DNA from: Saccharopolyspora phatthalungensis
Lineage (GTDB): Bacteria > Actinomycetota > Actinomycetes > Mycobacteriales > Pseudonocardiaceae
Length of the DNA: 64,000 bases
Assembly: GCF_014203395.1 (NCBI RefSeq)
Contig: NZ_JACHIW010000001.1
Location: 5,005,501 to 5,069,500, forward strand
Reading direction: 5' to 3'
Shown here piece by piece: positions 44,311-53,483 of the stretch. The notes under the pieces were generated by a model. The model was not told where the DNA came from. It worked only from the letters and a program-made list of their open reading frames with translations, and ran no database searches. Numbering within the stretch: the stretch's first letter is position 1; each line of letters starts with the position of its first letter. A program made the position numbers and the translations under genes.

Positions 44311-45577
44311 GAGCCACTCCCGTTGTGGTCGGCCGACGAGTGACGGCGGCGAACACCGCCAGCATGAGAACCGCAAGACAGGCCGAGCAACCGAATAGGA
44401 CGAACACGCCGTACGGGCCGAGGCTCGACTCAATAATGAGCCCGCCGAGCAGCGGACCGAACGCGCCGAGGTAGGACATGCTGTTCGTCCAGCCCATCGC
44501 GGTACCGCGGATGGCGGCTGGGAACAGGTTGCTCGCGGCGGCGTTCAGCAGGTTCATCGTGGTGTGCCCGCCTGCGCCGAGCAGGGCCACGCACAGCAAC
44601 AGCAGCGGCATGAAGCGGATACCCGCGACGATGCCTACGAGACCGAGCACGGTGAAGGACGCCGTGACGATCCCACCCACGACGGGGCCACGCCGGTCCG
44701 CAAGCGGTGAAATCACCAGCGAGCCGACTACGGCGCCCGCTGTCAGCGTGAAGCCGAACAGCAGCGCCGAGGTCAGCGGGTAGTGCAGGGCGGTCATCGC
44801 CGCGGTGAGCCACACGTTGAGCCCGAACCAGGTGAACATGTTGGGAATCGCTACCGCGACAAGGAGCGCGGCGAGCAGCGCACCGCGACCGCGGAAGAGT
44901 TCGCGCACTGAGGACTGCGATGGTGTGTCGTCGGCCGGTGTCTGGGCCAGCGAGCGGCCCTCCAGACGTACCAACGCGACCACGATCAGGATGACCAGCG
45001 TCAGCACGGCTCCGATAAGGAACATCGGCCGCCAGCCGTATGCAGGCATTACCCCGATGCCGACCAGCGACGCCACCGCCCCACCGACCGGGATGCCGGC
45101 CATCGTGATGTTGACGACGAGGCTGGCCCGTCCGCTGGGCGCGTGGTTGCGGGCCAGCGCGAGTGCGGTCGTCACCGCGCCGCCCACGCCGAGTCCGGAC
45201 AAGATGCGGGCGAGCCCGAGCATTGTGGGCGAGATCGCCAAGCCTGTGGCGAGAAAGCCGGCCCCGAACAGGATGATCGCGGCCAGCAGTGCGGGCTGGC
45301 GCCCCACGCGATCGCTGATGACCCCTGCGGAGAATGCGCCGACGAGCATGCCCGCGTAGATGAGGCTGCCGAGCATGCCCGCCGTTGCGGGGGTTAATGC
45401 GAGTTGGGTGTCGGTGAGCAGCAAGGGCACCACCGAGCCGTAGACGATGAGGCTGTAGCCCTCCATCACAGTCACGACCGTGCAAACGGTGATGGCGGCG
45501 GCACCGGCCAGCCGGGGTCGACGGTACGCCCGGGCAGGGGGGCCGGTTTTCAGGGAAGTGTGTGCGGTTGTCGCCAC
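44303..45577 (-). CDS. MFS transporter, aromatic acid:H+ symporter-like
   Basis: 424 residues, about 12 membrane helices. A loop of MFS type lies after helix 2 (GVISDRVGRQPALLA), with ISPLADRRGPVVGG as the symmetric loop in the second half. Asp/Glu in the first helix region (VTVMEGYSLIVYG) fits the AAHS family, which uses D-G-[YF]-D there; the residues differ, so family placement is moderate. Context (aryl-alcohol and aldehyde dehydrogenases, ring cleavage) supports aromatic uptake. Its promoter is shared with the divergent alcohol dehydrogenase. Confidence 0.82.
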   Translation of the reverse strand: MATTAHTSLKTGPPARAYRRPRLAGAAAITVCTVVTVMEGYSLIVYGSVVPLLLTDTQLALTPATAGMLGSLIYAGMLVGAFSAGVISDRVGRQPALLAAIILFGAGFLATGLAISPTMLGLARILSGLGVGGAVTTALALARNHAPSGRASLVVNITMAGIPVGGAVASLVGIGVMPAYGWRPMFLIGAVLTLVILIVVALVRLEGRSLAQTPADDTPSQSSVRELFRGRGALLAALLVAVAIPNMFTWFGLNVWLTAAMTALHYPLTSALLFGFTLTAGAVVGSLVISPLADRRGPVVGGIVTASFTVLGLVGIVAGIRFMPLLLLCVALLGAGGHTTMNLLNAAASNLFPAAIRGTAMGWTNSMSYLGAFGPLLGGLIIESSLGPYGVFVLFGCSACLAVLMLAVFAAVTRRPTTTGVAHV

Positions 45578-45653
45578 GATGCTCTCCGTTGAGTTAGGGG
45601 GACGGTGGCCCAGCAGACATCCAGAGCATAGGTTTCATTTCTCAGGAGTCAAC

Positions 45654-45668
45654 GCCTATAATTCAGGA
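45654..45668. promoter_or_regulatory. IclR-type operator over a TATAAT box
   Basis: GCCT-ATAATTC-AGGA, one base off the TCCT-N7-AGGA pattern found at three other promoters of this cluster. It covers the TATAAT at 45657-45662, between the divergent MFS and alcohol dehydrogenase genes. Confidence 0.5.
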
Positions 45669-45735
45669 CATCCGCTTGAGGGGGCAGGAAACGACAGGCA
45701 CGGGAAGGCGCGTGCCAGCACCGGAAGGACTCGCC

Positions 45736-46854
45736 GTGACCACAGCAGCGGTCGTCTGGACCCATGAAGCCGCTCAAGATGCCATGTTCAGCCTCGAAGA
45801 GGTCGAGCTCGACGAGCTACGCCCGGACGAAGTCCGCGTCCGGCTTGTCGCGACTGGCGTATGCCATACGGATCTCAGCGCCGCCTCGGGCGTGATCCCG
45901 TGCCCCGTGCCCGGTGTGCTGGGCCACGAGGGCGCGGGGGTTGTGGAAGAGATCGGCAGCCGCGTCACGACCGTCTCCCCGGGTGATCACGTCCTGCTGA
46001 CCTTTACCTCCTGCGGCCAATGCCCGGCGTGCCGGGGCGGTCATCCCGCCCATTGCCGGGATCACCTGCGCCTGAACCTGCTGAGCGGGCGCCGTGCGGA
46101 CGGCAGCGCGACGGTCCGTCACCGCGGCCGCGAGCTAAGCGCGCATTTCTTCGGCCAGTCCTCGTTCGCCCGCGAAGCGCTGGTCGACGAGCGCAGCGTG
46201 GTCGTGCTGCCGCCCGCCACCACGGCCGATGAGCTCGCGGTACTGGCACCGCTGGGCTGCGGCCTGCAGACTGGCGCCGGCGCGGTGCTGAACGTCTTGC
46301 GCCCCAGAGCGGGCAGCACGATCGCCATTACCGGAGCCGGCGCGGTCGGGCTCGCGGCGGTCATGGCGGCACGGCTGACTCCGGCGACCGAAGTCATCGC
46401 GGTGGACCGGGTCGGCTCCCGGCTCGATCTCGCGCGCCGAATCGGCGCGACGGAGGTCGTGGACACGTCCCGCACCGGGCTGACCGAGGCCCTGCTCGAG
46501 CTGACTGGGCAGCGCGGACTCGACCTGGCGGTAGAGACGACCGGCAACGTGACCGTGCTGGAGCAGTTGATCGACTCGCTTGCGATCGGCGGCGAATGCG
46601 CCGTGATCGGCGCGCCCCGGGCCGGTTCGCGCGCCTCGTTCGACGTCAACCGGCTGCTGCCGGGCCGTTCCGTGCGGGGCGTCACCATGGGCGACAGCGA
46701 GCCGCGCTCATTTATCCCGCTGGTGGTTGACGCCTATCGTCGCGGCGACTTCCCGATCGACCAGCTGCAGCGGCGATATGCCTTTGAAGAGATCAATCAG
46801 GCCGCCGCGGACGCGGCCAGTGGCGGCACTGTCAAGCCGGTACTGCTGTTTTGA
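45736..46854 (+). CDS. Zinc-dependent aryl-alcohol dehydrogenase-like
   Basis: 372 residues. Catalytic zinc residues are in GVCHTDLSAASG and GHEGAG. The structural zinc lobe is CGQCPACRGGHPAHC. The NAD site is ITGAGAVGLAAVMAAR with the acidic VDR. It most resembles benzyl-alcohol-type dehydrogenases (LLSGRRADGS region, PLGCGLQTGAGAVLN). GTG 45736 follows GGAAGGA by seven bases. The aldehyde dehydrogenase downstream would oxidise its product. Confidence 0.88.
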   Translation: MTTAAVVWTHEAAQDAMFSLEEVELDELRPDEVRVRLVATGVCHTDLSAASGVIPCPVPGVLGHEGAGVVEEIGSRVTTVSPGDHVLLTFTSCGQCPACRGGHPAHCRDHLRLNLLSGRRADGSATVRHRGRELSAHFFGQSSFAREALVDERSVVVLPPATTADELAVLAPLGCGLQTGAGAVLNVLRPRAGSTIAITGAGAVGLAAVMAARLTPATEVIAVDRVGSRLDLARRIGATEVVDTSRTGLTEALLELTGQRGLDLAVETTGNVTVLEQLIDSLAIGGECAVIGAPRAGSRASFDVNRLLPGRSVRGVTMGDSEPRSFIPLVVDAYRRGDFPIDQLQRRYAFEEINQAAADAASGGTVKPVLLF

Positions 46855-46865
46855 GGAGATCCATA

Positions 46866-48320
46866 GTGGACAGTGATTTTCTTCCCCTCTTCATCGCCGG
46901 CTCCTCGGCACGCGCTTGGCATGGCCGTACCTTTCCCTCAACGTCGCCGGTGACCGGTGAGCGGCTGGCTTCGGTAGCAGCCGCGAGCCCGCAGGACGCC
47001 GAGCGCGCTGTTGACGGCGCGGCGCGGGCGTTCTCCTCGTGGTCGGCGACGAGTTACGCGCACCGCAGGTCGGTGCTGCTGAAAGCGGCTGAGGAACTGG
47101 AGAATCACGCGGATGAGCACATCGCCGCGATGGCCCTCGAGACAGGGGCGGTCCATGCCTGGGGCTCGATGAACGTGGCCGAGGCAGCCGCGACGCTGCG
47201 GGAAGCCGCGGGGATGACGAGCAAGGCGGCTGGCGTGCTGCTCCCGTCCGCCGATCCGGCCAGCACCAATCTCAGCCTGCGCTGCCCCGCCGGTGTCGTG
47301 GTGGCGATGATCCCGTGGAACGCCCCACTCGTCCTTGCGGCGCGGGCGAGCGCCATCGCCTTGGCCGCCGGCAACACAGTGATCTTCCGCCCGAGTGAGC
47401 AGGCCCCGTTCGCCGCAGGCCACCTGCTCGCCCGGGCTCTCGTACGGGCGGGCGTACCCGCCGGCGCGGTCAGCGTGCTCTCCTGCACGCCAGAGGACAG
47501 CCCGGCACTGCTGGACACGCTGCTGTCCCGGCACGAGGTCAGGCGGCTGGTGTTCATCGGCTCGACGCCTGCCGGCCGGGCGATCGCGGCCGCAACGGGA
47601 GCGCATCTGAAGCCTTCCGTCCTGGAACTGGGCGGGAAGAACGCCACTCTCGTCCTGCCGGACGCTGACCTCGACGAAGCCGCCGCCGCGATCACAACGG
47701 CGGCGTTCGCCAATGCCGGCCAGGTATGCATGAGCACCGACCAGGTTCTCGTGCCGGCCGCGACCCACGACGAGCTCGCCGAGCGGATCGCCGCGCGCGC
47801 GAAGGCGATCGAGGTCGGGGACCCTCGGCAGCCCGGCACCGAAATCGGCCCGCTCATCAGCGCGGCGGCGGCCAGCCGCTTCAGAGAGCTGGTCTCCGAC
47901 GCGCTCGCAACGGGCGGGCGGTTGCTGGCCGGCGGGCCGGACACCGACGGGCTCCTGGCTGAGCCGACGGTGTTGACCGGGGTTGGCGGACAGGCTCGCC
48001 TAGTGACCGAGGAGGCCTTCGCCCCGGTCGTGACCCTGCACGCGGTCCGCGATGAGGATGCCCTGGTAGCCGAGGCCAACAGGGGCGAGTTCGGCCTGAT
48101 CGCCGCCGTCCTGTCCGCTGACACCACGCATGCGCTCCAGGTCGCCCGCCGGCTGCGGGCAGGCGCGGTCCACGTCAACGGCCCGTCAGTGGGAGACGAG
48201 CCGCATGTCCCCTTTGGCGGGCTTGGCCTCTCCGGGACGGGACGGCTTGGCGGTGCGGAGTCCTGGCAGTTCTTCACTGAGCAGCGCACTTTCTATCTAC
48301 ACGGCGAGTCGCTGCTGTAG
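46866..48320 (+). CDS. Aldehyde dehydrogenase (aromatic aldehyde type)
   Basis: 484 residues. It has the nucleotide site MIPWNAPLVLAARA, VFIGSTPAGRAIAA, catalytic Glu in LELGGKNATLV and catalytic Cys in NAGQVCMSTDQ, the form seen in benzaldehyde, vanillin and salicylaldehyde dehydrogenases. GTG 46866 has GAGGAG seven bases upstream. A TTG at 46851 overlapping the previous stop is less likely. It forms an operon with the preceding alcohol dehydrogenase. Confidence 0.88.
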   Translation: MDSDFLPLFIAGSSARAWHGRTFPSTSPVTGERLASVAAASPQDAERAVDGAARAFSSWSATSYAHRRSVLLKAAEELENHADEHIAAMALETGAVHAWGSMNVAEAAATLREAAGMTSKAAGVLLPSADPASTNLSLRCPAGVVVAMIPWNAPLVLAARASAIALAAGNTVIFRPSEQAPFAAGHLLARALVRAGVPAGAVSVLSCTPEDSPALLDTLLSRHEVRRLVFIGSTPAGRAIAAATGAHLKPSVLELGGKNATLVLPDADLDEAAAAITTAAFANAGQVCMSTDQVLVPAATHDELAERIAARAKAIEVGDPRQPGTEIGPLISAAAASRFRELVSDALATGGRLLAGGPDTDGLLAEPTVLTGVGGQARLVTEEAFAPVVTLHAVRDEDALVAEANRGEFGLIAAVLSADTTHALQVARRLRAGAVHVNGPSVGDEPHVPFGGLGLSGTGRLGGAESWQFFTEQRTFYLHGESLL

Positions 48321-48332
48321 CTCTAACAGCCA

Positions 48333-48365
48333 CCCTCCGGCACACCGAGAGGCGATGCCGGAGGG
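48333..48365. terminator. Bidirectional hairpin terminator
   Basis: CCCTCCGGC (48333-48341) pairs perfectly with GCCGGAGGG (48357-48365), loop 15. It lies between the convergent aldehyde dehydrogenase genes. Confidence 0.6.
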
Positions 48366-48386
48366 CTGGGAGAAGCTCGTCTGATT

Positions 48387-49889
48387 TCAGTCCTGATAGG
48401 ACAGATGTACCGCTTTGGTCTCGGTGAAGCTGAGTAGCTCTTCGACACATTCCTCACGGCCCAGCCCGGAGGACTTCACACCACCAAACGGCGCGCCGAC
48501 GAAGTGACGAGAGGAGTCGTTGATCCAGACGTAGCCCGCTTCCAGCGCAGCGGCCACTCGGTGCGCCCGGCGCAGGTCGTTCGTCCACACCGCCGCGGTC
48601 AGGCCGTATTCCGTGGAGTTGGCGATCCGCACCGCCTCGGCCTCGTCGTGGAACGACAGCACGGACAACACCGGCCCGAAGACCTCCTCCTGGGCGATCC
48701 GCATTGCCGTGTCGACCTCGGTGAACACGGTCGGCCGCACGATGAGCGCACGGTCCCATCCCTGCGGGTGGAAGGCCTCGCCCCCGGTGACAAGCCGAGC
48801 CCCCTCCTCCCGTGCGGTGTCCACATAGGACATGGCCTTGGCGAACTGTTGTTCCGACACCAGCGCGCCCACATCGGTGCGCTCGTCGAAAGGGGACCCG
48901 AGGCTCAGTCCGTCGATCAGCCGCATGATCTCGGCTACCGTCTGCTCGCGGATGTCCTCGTGCACGACGAGCCTGCTCGTTGATCCGCACGATTGGCCGG
49001 ACCAGGAGAAGTTCATCCCTCGCACCGCGGCCGCGGCGACTCGCACGGGGTCGGCATCGGCGAATGCGACGAGGGCGTTCTTGCCGCCCAACTCCAGCGT
49101 CACGTGCTTGACCGAGGTCTCGGCGGCGGCCCGCTGGATCGCCAGGCCGGTCGCCGCACTGCCGATGAATGCAACGCGCCGGATCTGCGGGTGCCGCACG
49201 ATCGCCTCGCCCGTAGCGGGACCGGCACCGGGCAGGATGGACAGGACGCCGGGTGGCAGCAGGTCCACGGTCAGCTCGCCTAGCCGCAGCGCCGACAGTG
49301 GAGTCTGGTGTGGTGGTTTGAGGACCACGCAGTTGCCTGCGATCAGTGGCGCTGCGATCTTGCCCGCGGCGAACATGATCGGGTGGTTGTAGGGGATGAT
49401 CCGGGCGACCACGCCGATCGGCTGCGGCGTCGTGTAGTGCACGGCGTGCGGGGAGAGCGGGCTCGTTTCGCCCTTCAGCGCCTGTCCCAGGTCGGCGAAG
49501 TAGTCGAGCATGGCCGCGCCCGCCATGACGTCGGCGGTGGACAGGCGGATGATGTTGCCGCCGTCCAGGGTGTCGAGCGCGCCGAGCTCGGCGGCGTGTT
49601 CGCGTAGCCGGGCCGCGATTTTCCGCACGATCGCCACCCGTTCCGAGACGCTCGTCGCGGCCCAGGCGGGGAATGCCGCGGTACCGGCTTGGACCGCCGC
49701 ATGGACGTCATCGCCGTCGGCGTCCGGGACTTCGGCGATCACCTCGCCGGTCACGGGTGAGACGTTTTCGTAGACCCGGCCGGAGCCGGCGGGCTTGAGC
49801 GCGCCGGCGAGCAGTAGCGGCCACTGCCGTCGGCGGGTGTATTCGGTGAGTTCCGCTGCGTCGATACCGGCGAATTCCTGTTGAGCCAC
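48387..49889 (-). CDS. Aldehyde dehydrogenase (semialdehyde/betaine-aldehyde type)
   Basis: 500 residues. Motifs: IIPYNHPIMFAAGK, FIGSAATGLAIQ, catalytic Glu in LELGGKNALVAF, catalytic Cys in SGQSCGSTSR and the C-terminal PFGGVKSSGLGREE. In a meta-cleavage cluster it could oxidise 2-hydroxymuconic semialdehyde or a related ring-cleavage product. It is probably co-transcribed with the SDR gene upstream (gap 25 bases). Confidence 0.88.
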   Translation of the reverse strand: MAQQEFAGIDAAELTEYTRRRQWPLLLAGALKPAGSGRVYENVSPVTGEVIAEVPDADGDDVHAAVQAGTAAFPAWAATSVSERVAIVRKIAARLREHAAELGALDTLDGGNIIRLSTADVMAGAAMLDYFADLGQALKGETSPLSPHAVHYTTPQPIGVVARIIPYNHPIMFAAGKIAAPLIAGNCVVLKPPHQTPLSALRLGELTVDLLPPGVLSILPGAGPATGEAIVRHPQIRRVAFIGSAATGLAIQRAAAETSVKHVTLELGGKNALVAFADADPVRVAAAAVRGMNFSWSGQSCGSTSRLVVHEDIREQTVAEIMRLIDGLSLGSPFDERTDVGALVSEQQFAKAMSYVDTAREEGARLVTGGEAFHPQGWDRALIVRPTVFTEVDTAMRIAQEEVFGPVLSVLSFHDEAEAVRIANSTEYGLTAAVWTNDLRRAHRVAAALEAGYVWINDSSRHFVGAPFGGVKSSGLGREECVEELLSFTETKAVHLSYQD

Positions 49890-49914
49890 GATGGTCCCTG
49901 CCTTTTGTTTGTCC

Positions 49915-50655
49915 TCAGCGGACGGTGAGGCCGCCGTCGACGTTGAGGGTCTGTCCCGATACGAAGCCGCTGTCCGGGCCGAGCAGGAACGCGACGGCTC
50001 CCAGCAGATCCTCAGGCGTCCCGGGGCGCTGCACGTTCTGGGCGTTGACCTGGGCCCGAACTTGTTCGGGGGTGATGGTGTGCCGCGGGATCTCGGTGCG
50101 CACCGAACCGGGTGTGAGAGCGTTGGCCCGTATCCCGTCGTCAGCGAGCTCGCGCGACATCACGTAGGTCAGGCCGATCACGCCCGCCTTGGACGCCACA
50201 TAGTGGGCGTAGTTTGACCTGCCGATCCACACGGCGCTCGCCGCGATGTTCACAATCGACGCCGCCGCGGAGCGGCGCAGCAGCGGCAGGAGCGCGGTGG
50301 TGATCTGCCACGTGCCGGTGAGGTTAACCCGCAAAACGCGGTCCCACTCCTGCTCGTCGATCTCCCAGAACGGTTTCATCGTCAGTGTGGAGAACAACGC
50401 CGCGTTGTTCACCAGACCGTCCAGCACGACGTCCTCGTGCTGGAGCAGGTGCGCCGCCTCCCGGCAGGACTCGGCCGATGAGATGTCGACCGTGACGGCC
50501 TCGCCCCCTGCCTTGGCGGCCACGCTTTCGGCACGCTGCCCGTCGAGGTCGGCGACGATGACCCGCCAGCCACGCTCGGCCAGACCGAGTGCGAGTACCC
50601 GCCCGATGCCCTGCCCCGAACCGGTCACCAGAACCGTTTTGTTCTCCGTGTTCAT
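49915..50655 (-). CDS. Short-chain dehydrogenase/reductase
   Basis: 246 residues, classical SDR. It has cofactor loop TGSGQGIGR, NNAA, catalytic Ser (NIAASAVW) and YVASK, then ALTPGSVRTE and the end SGQTLNVDGG. It may oxidise a dihydrodiol or alcohol in the aromatic route. The start is followed upstream by a class II aldolase remnant. Confidence 0.88.
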   Translation of the reverse strand: MNTENKTVLVTGSGQGIGRVLALGLAERGWRVIVADLDGQRAESVAAKAGGEAVTVDISSAESCREAAHLLQHEDVVLDGLVNNAALFSTLTMKPFWEIDEQEWDRVLRVNLTGTWQITTALLPLLRRSAAASIVNIAASAVWIGRSNYAHYVASKAGVIGLTYVMSRELADDGIRANALTPGSVRTEIPRHTITPEQVRAQVNAQNVQRPGTPEDLLGAVAFLLGPDSGFVSGQTLNVDGGLTVR

Positions 50656-50689
50656 CGTTTTCCCTTCTCCGCGAGCCGGACGAAGTAGC

Positions 50690-50815
50690 TCCGGCCGGCT
50701 TCGATCTGGCTCGGCGGCCTGCGGTGACTAGACCGTGCTGGGCGAGCAGACAGCCCCGGGCGGTCCCCAGGACCTCGGCGAGCTCCGCCCCGATGCCCTG
50801 GGGGCACCTCGTCAT
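50690..50815 (-). pseudogene. Class II aldolase/adducin C-terminal remnant
   Basis: Minus-strand sequence gives GAELAEVLGTARGCLLAQHG then LVTAG, the typical LAxxLGxxxxxLLxxHGxVTxG segment of class II aldolase proteins. Upstream is the divergent promoter, so the N-terminal ~150 residues are gone. Downstream, a frame shift would restore QIEAGRSYFVRLAEKGKR before the SDR start. Confidence 0.45.
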
Positions 50816-50842
50816 TGACGGTCGACTCGACCCAAAGTAATG

Positions 50843-50878
50843 TCCTGAAAAACAGAAATCAAATCCTTGTTTTCAGGA
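50843..50878. promoter_or_regulatory. Paired IclR-type operators in divergent promoter
   Basis: TCCTTGTTTTCAGGA (50864-50878) fits TCCT-N7-AGGA exactly. TCCTGAAAAACAGAA (50843-50857) fits with one mismatch. Together they also form a larger inverted repeat (GTCCTGAAAA..TTTTCAGGAC). They lie between the SDR/aldehyde dehydrogenase unit and the hydroxylase operon. Confidence 0.65.
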
Positions 50879-50902
50879 CTTCACGCCGTTAGTGTCGAGT
50901 TC

Positions 50903-52528
50903 ATGGTGCGAAGCCGAAGTTCTGCAGACCCCTGGGCACAGCCAGTCGAGGTCGCCGTGGTCGGCGCGGGCCCCGTGGGGATGACCGCTGCCGCCCTGCT
51001 GGCCGCACGCGGCGTGAAGGTGGCGCTGGTGGAACGCAACGCTGCAACGAGTGAGGAACCCAAGGCGATCAGCATCGACGACGAGGCGTTGCGGATCTAT
51101 CAGTCCGCGGGCGTGGCCGAGCGGCTGGTACGGATCGTCGTGCCCGGAACCGGGACGCGGTACTACTCCGCATCCGGCGAGCCGGTCTTCCACGCGCGGT
51201 CGGCGACGCCGTTTCATCTGGGACATCCCTTCAAGAACCCCTTTGCCCAGCCGGACCTGGAACGCGAACTCCACGCACACCTGGCCGCGCAACCGGACGT
51301 GGCGATCCGGATGGCGACGACGCTGACCGGCATCACCCAGCACGACGATGAAGTCGAGCTGCGCTGCGAAGCCAATGCTGACGGGCCGGTCCGGCTCAGG
51401 GCGCGCTACGTGCTCGGCTGCGACGGCGGACGATCCACGGTGCGCGAACTGCTCGGTATCGGGATGACCGGGCGCAGCTATGAGGATGTGTGGCTCGTCG
51501 CCGACGTCTTGGAGGACCCGCACGACGAGCGGTACGGCATGCACCACGGCGATCCACGCCGGCCGCATGTGATCGTGCCCGGCCTAGGCGGGCGCTGCCG
51601 ATACGAGTTTCTGCTGCACCCGGGCGAGTGCCTGGCCGGCGTGCGTCCGCCGTTCGAGCTTGTGCGGGCGCTGCTGGCGCCATACCGCCCGCTGAATCCG
51701 GAGCAGGTGGAACGGGCCGTTACCTACCGGTTCAACGCCGTGGTCGCGAACCGGTGGCGCGACGGCCGGGTCTTCCTGCTCGGCGACGCGGCCCACATGA
51801 TGCCGCCCTTCGCCGGGCAGGGGCTCAACTCCGGCATCCGCGACGCGGCCAACCTCTGCTGGAAGATCGCCGACAGGCTCGAAGGCCGGCTTGCGGAGTC
51901 TGCTTTGGACACCTACGAGGCGGAACGACGGCCGCACGCCGAAGCGACAGTTCGATTGTCTACCCGGCTGGGCCGGATCGTGATGACAACCGATCCCCGC
52001 TTCGCCCGGCGCCGCGACCGGCTCGTCAAGCAGGCGCTGCGCACCGACGTCGGCCGCGAGTTCTTCGAGCACATGCGATACCGCCCGGAACACCGCTACG
52101 CCACGGGCTTGCTCCTGCCGGACTCCCGGTACCCGGTGGGCGTGCCGATCGCCCAGCCGCGTGCCTTCGACAACGCCCAGCGGAAGGTGCGAATGCTGGA
52201 CGAGATCATCGGCAGCGGCTGGACGCTGGCCGGCGTCGGGGTCGACGCGACGCACTTTGAGCATGCCTGGTCGCTGACCGAGTGGCTCGATCCGGTTCGC
52301 GTTGACGTCACCGTGAGCGAGCGGATGGCGTCGAACACCACCGGCCCGCCCACGTTAATCGATGTCGATGGCGGGCTGGACGCCACCTTCGCCCCGTACC
52401 AGGGCACTTTCGTGCTGCTGCGGCCCGACCGTTTCGTCGCCGCCGCCTGGCGGCCCGGTGAGACGCCAGACCTCGCCGGGCCGCTGCGCCGAGCACATTC
52501 CGCCGAACCGGCCGCACTAGCCGGCTGA
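50903..52528 (+). CDS. FAD-dependent aromatic hydroxylase (MhpA/PheA-like)
   Basis: 541 residues, class A flavoprotein monooxygenase. It has GxGxxG in VVGAGPVGMTAAALLAARG (about 14), the DG motif CDGGRSTVRELLG and the GD motif LLGDAAHMMPPFAGQGLNSG. The C-terminal thioredoxin-like domain is of the 3-(3-hydroxyphenyl)propionate/resorcinol hydroxylase type. It makes a catechol for the dioxygenase encoded 25 bases downstream. ATG 50903 is preferred to an in-frame start at 50867, which would lie inside the operator. Confidence 0.9.
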   Translation: MVRSRSSADPWAQPVEVAVVGAGPVGMTAAALLAARGVKVALVERNAATSEEPKAISIDDEALRIYQSAGVAERLVRIVVPGTGTRYYSASGEPVFHARSATPFHLGHPFKNPFAQPDLERELHAHLAAQPDVAIRMATTLTGITQHDDEVELRCEANADGPVRLRARYVLGCDGGRSTVRELLGIGMTGRSYEDVWLVADVLEDPHDERYGMHHGDPRRPHVIVPGLGGRCRYEFLLHPGECLAGVRPPFELVRALLAPYRPLNPEQVERAVTYRFNAVVANRWRDGRVFLLGDAAHMMPPFAGQGLNSGIRDAANLCWKIADRLEGRLAESALDTYEAERRPHAEATVRLSTRLGRIVMTTDPRFARRRDRLVKQALRTDVGREFFEHMRYRPEHRYATGLLLPDSRYPVGVPIAQPRAFDNAQRKVRMLDEIIGSGWTLAGVGVDATHFEHAWSLTEWLDPVRVDVTVSERMASNTTGPPTLIDVDGGLDATFAPYQGTFVLLRPDRFVAAAWRPGETPDLAGPLRRAHSAEPAALAG

Positions 52529-52553
52529 TCACTCACACGAGAAAGGTCCTCGA

Positions 52554-53480
52554 ATGAGCACGCCTCAACGACTCGTCCTGGCCGAGCCACCGGCAGCCGG
52601 GCTACTGCGGCACACGGCGACCTCGCATATCGGCTTCACCGTTCCCGACGTACCCGCCGCCGTCGACTTCTACGGGGCTGTCCTCGGCCTCGCGGTTCAT
52701 GACGAGCTCCCGGACGGCGGGGCCCGCCTCGGCTGGGGCAGCGGTCACCACGTCCTCGACCTGCGAACTGGCGGGCCCGCTCTCGACCATGTCGGTTTCG
52801 AAGTCCGCGATGAGGGTGGCCTGGAAGCACTGGAAAAGCGCTTGCGTGACGCCGGCTACCCGGTGCACGACCTGAGCGATTCCTATTTGGACGAAGCGGT
52901 CGGCGAGGCCACCGGCCTCAGCACCGCCGACCCGAATGGCAACACGGTGCACTTCCACGGCCCGGTCCGCCGCGAGGGCGAGTCCTCGGCCGACACCGGC
53001 CGCCGCCCGATCAAGTACCAGCACGTGACGCTCGCGACCGACGACCTGCCCGGCATGGTCTCCTTCTACGTCGGGGTGGCTGGGTTCCGGATCTCCGACC
53101 AGCTCTCCGACGGCCGATTCGCCTGGCTGCGCAGCAATCGGGACCACCACACGCTAGCGATCGTGGAGACCGGACGGCCGGGCCTCGATCACTACTCGTA
53201 CGACCTGGCCGAGTGGGCCGACTTCAAAGCCTGGTGCGACCGGCTCACCGACCTAGAGGTCGACGTTACCTGGGGCCCGGGCCGGCATGGTCCCGGCAAC
53301 AATCTGTTCGTGTTCTTCGACGACCCGGCCGGCCAGCACATCGAGCTGTCGGCGGAGATGGAGAAGTTCCACGACGACCGCGTCGAGTACGCCCCGCGCC
53401 GCTGGGACCCCGTCCCCCGCAGCGTGAATCTCTGGGGCGGGCAGCTGGCGAAATGGCGGCACACCTCGGAGGAGCACTGA
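52554..53480 (+). CDS. Extradiol (catechol 2,3-) dioxygenase, VOC fold
   Basis: 308 residues in two VOC domains. The C-terminal catalytic domain has the 2-His-1-Glu iron site: His in KYQHVTLATDD (about 160), His in LDHYSYDLAEW (about 206) and Glu in QHIELSAEME (about 264). It opens a catechol ring next to the hydroxyls. RBS AGAAAGG precedes the ATG. Hydroxylase, dioxygenase and FAH enzyme form one operon. Confidence 0.92.
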   Translation: MSTPQRLVLAEPPAAGLLRHTATSHIGFTVPDVPAAVDFYGAVLGLAVHDELPDGGARLGWGSGHHVLDLRTGGPALDHVGFEVRDEGGLEALEKRLRDAGYPVHDLSDSYLDEAVGEATGLSTADPNGNTVHFHGPVRREGESSADTGRRPIKYQHVTLATDDLPGMVSFYVGVAGFRISDQLSDGRFAWLRSNRDHHTLAIVETGRPGLDHYSYDLAEWADFKAWCDRLTDLEVDVTWGPGRHGPGNNLFVFFDDPAGQHIELSAEMEKFHDDRVEYAPRRWDPVPRSVNLWGGQLAKWRHTSEEH

Positions 53481-53483
53481 CCC

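Noticed and set aside
48387..49889. Calling this aldehyde dehydrogenase betaine-aldehyde dehydrogenase (betB)
   Set aside because: General family similarity only; there are no choline genes nearby and the context is aromatic breakdown.
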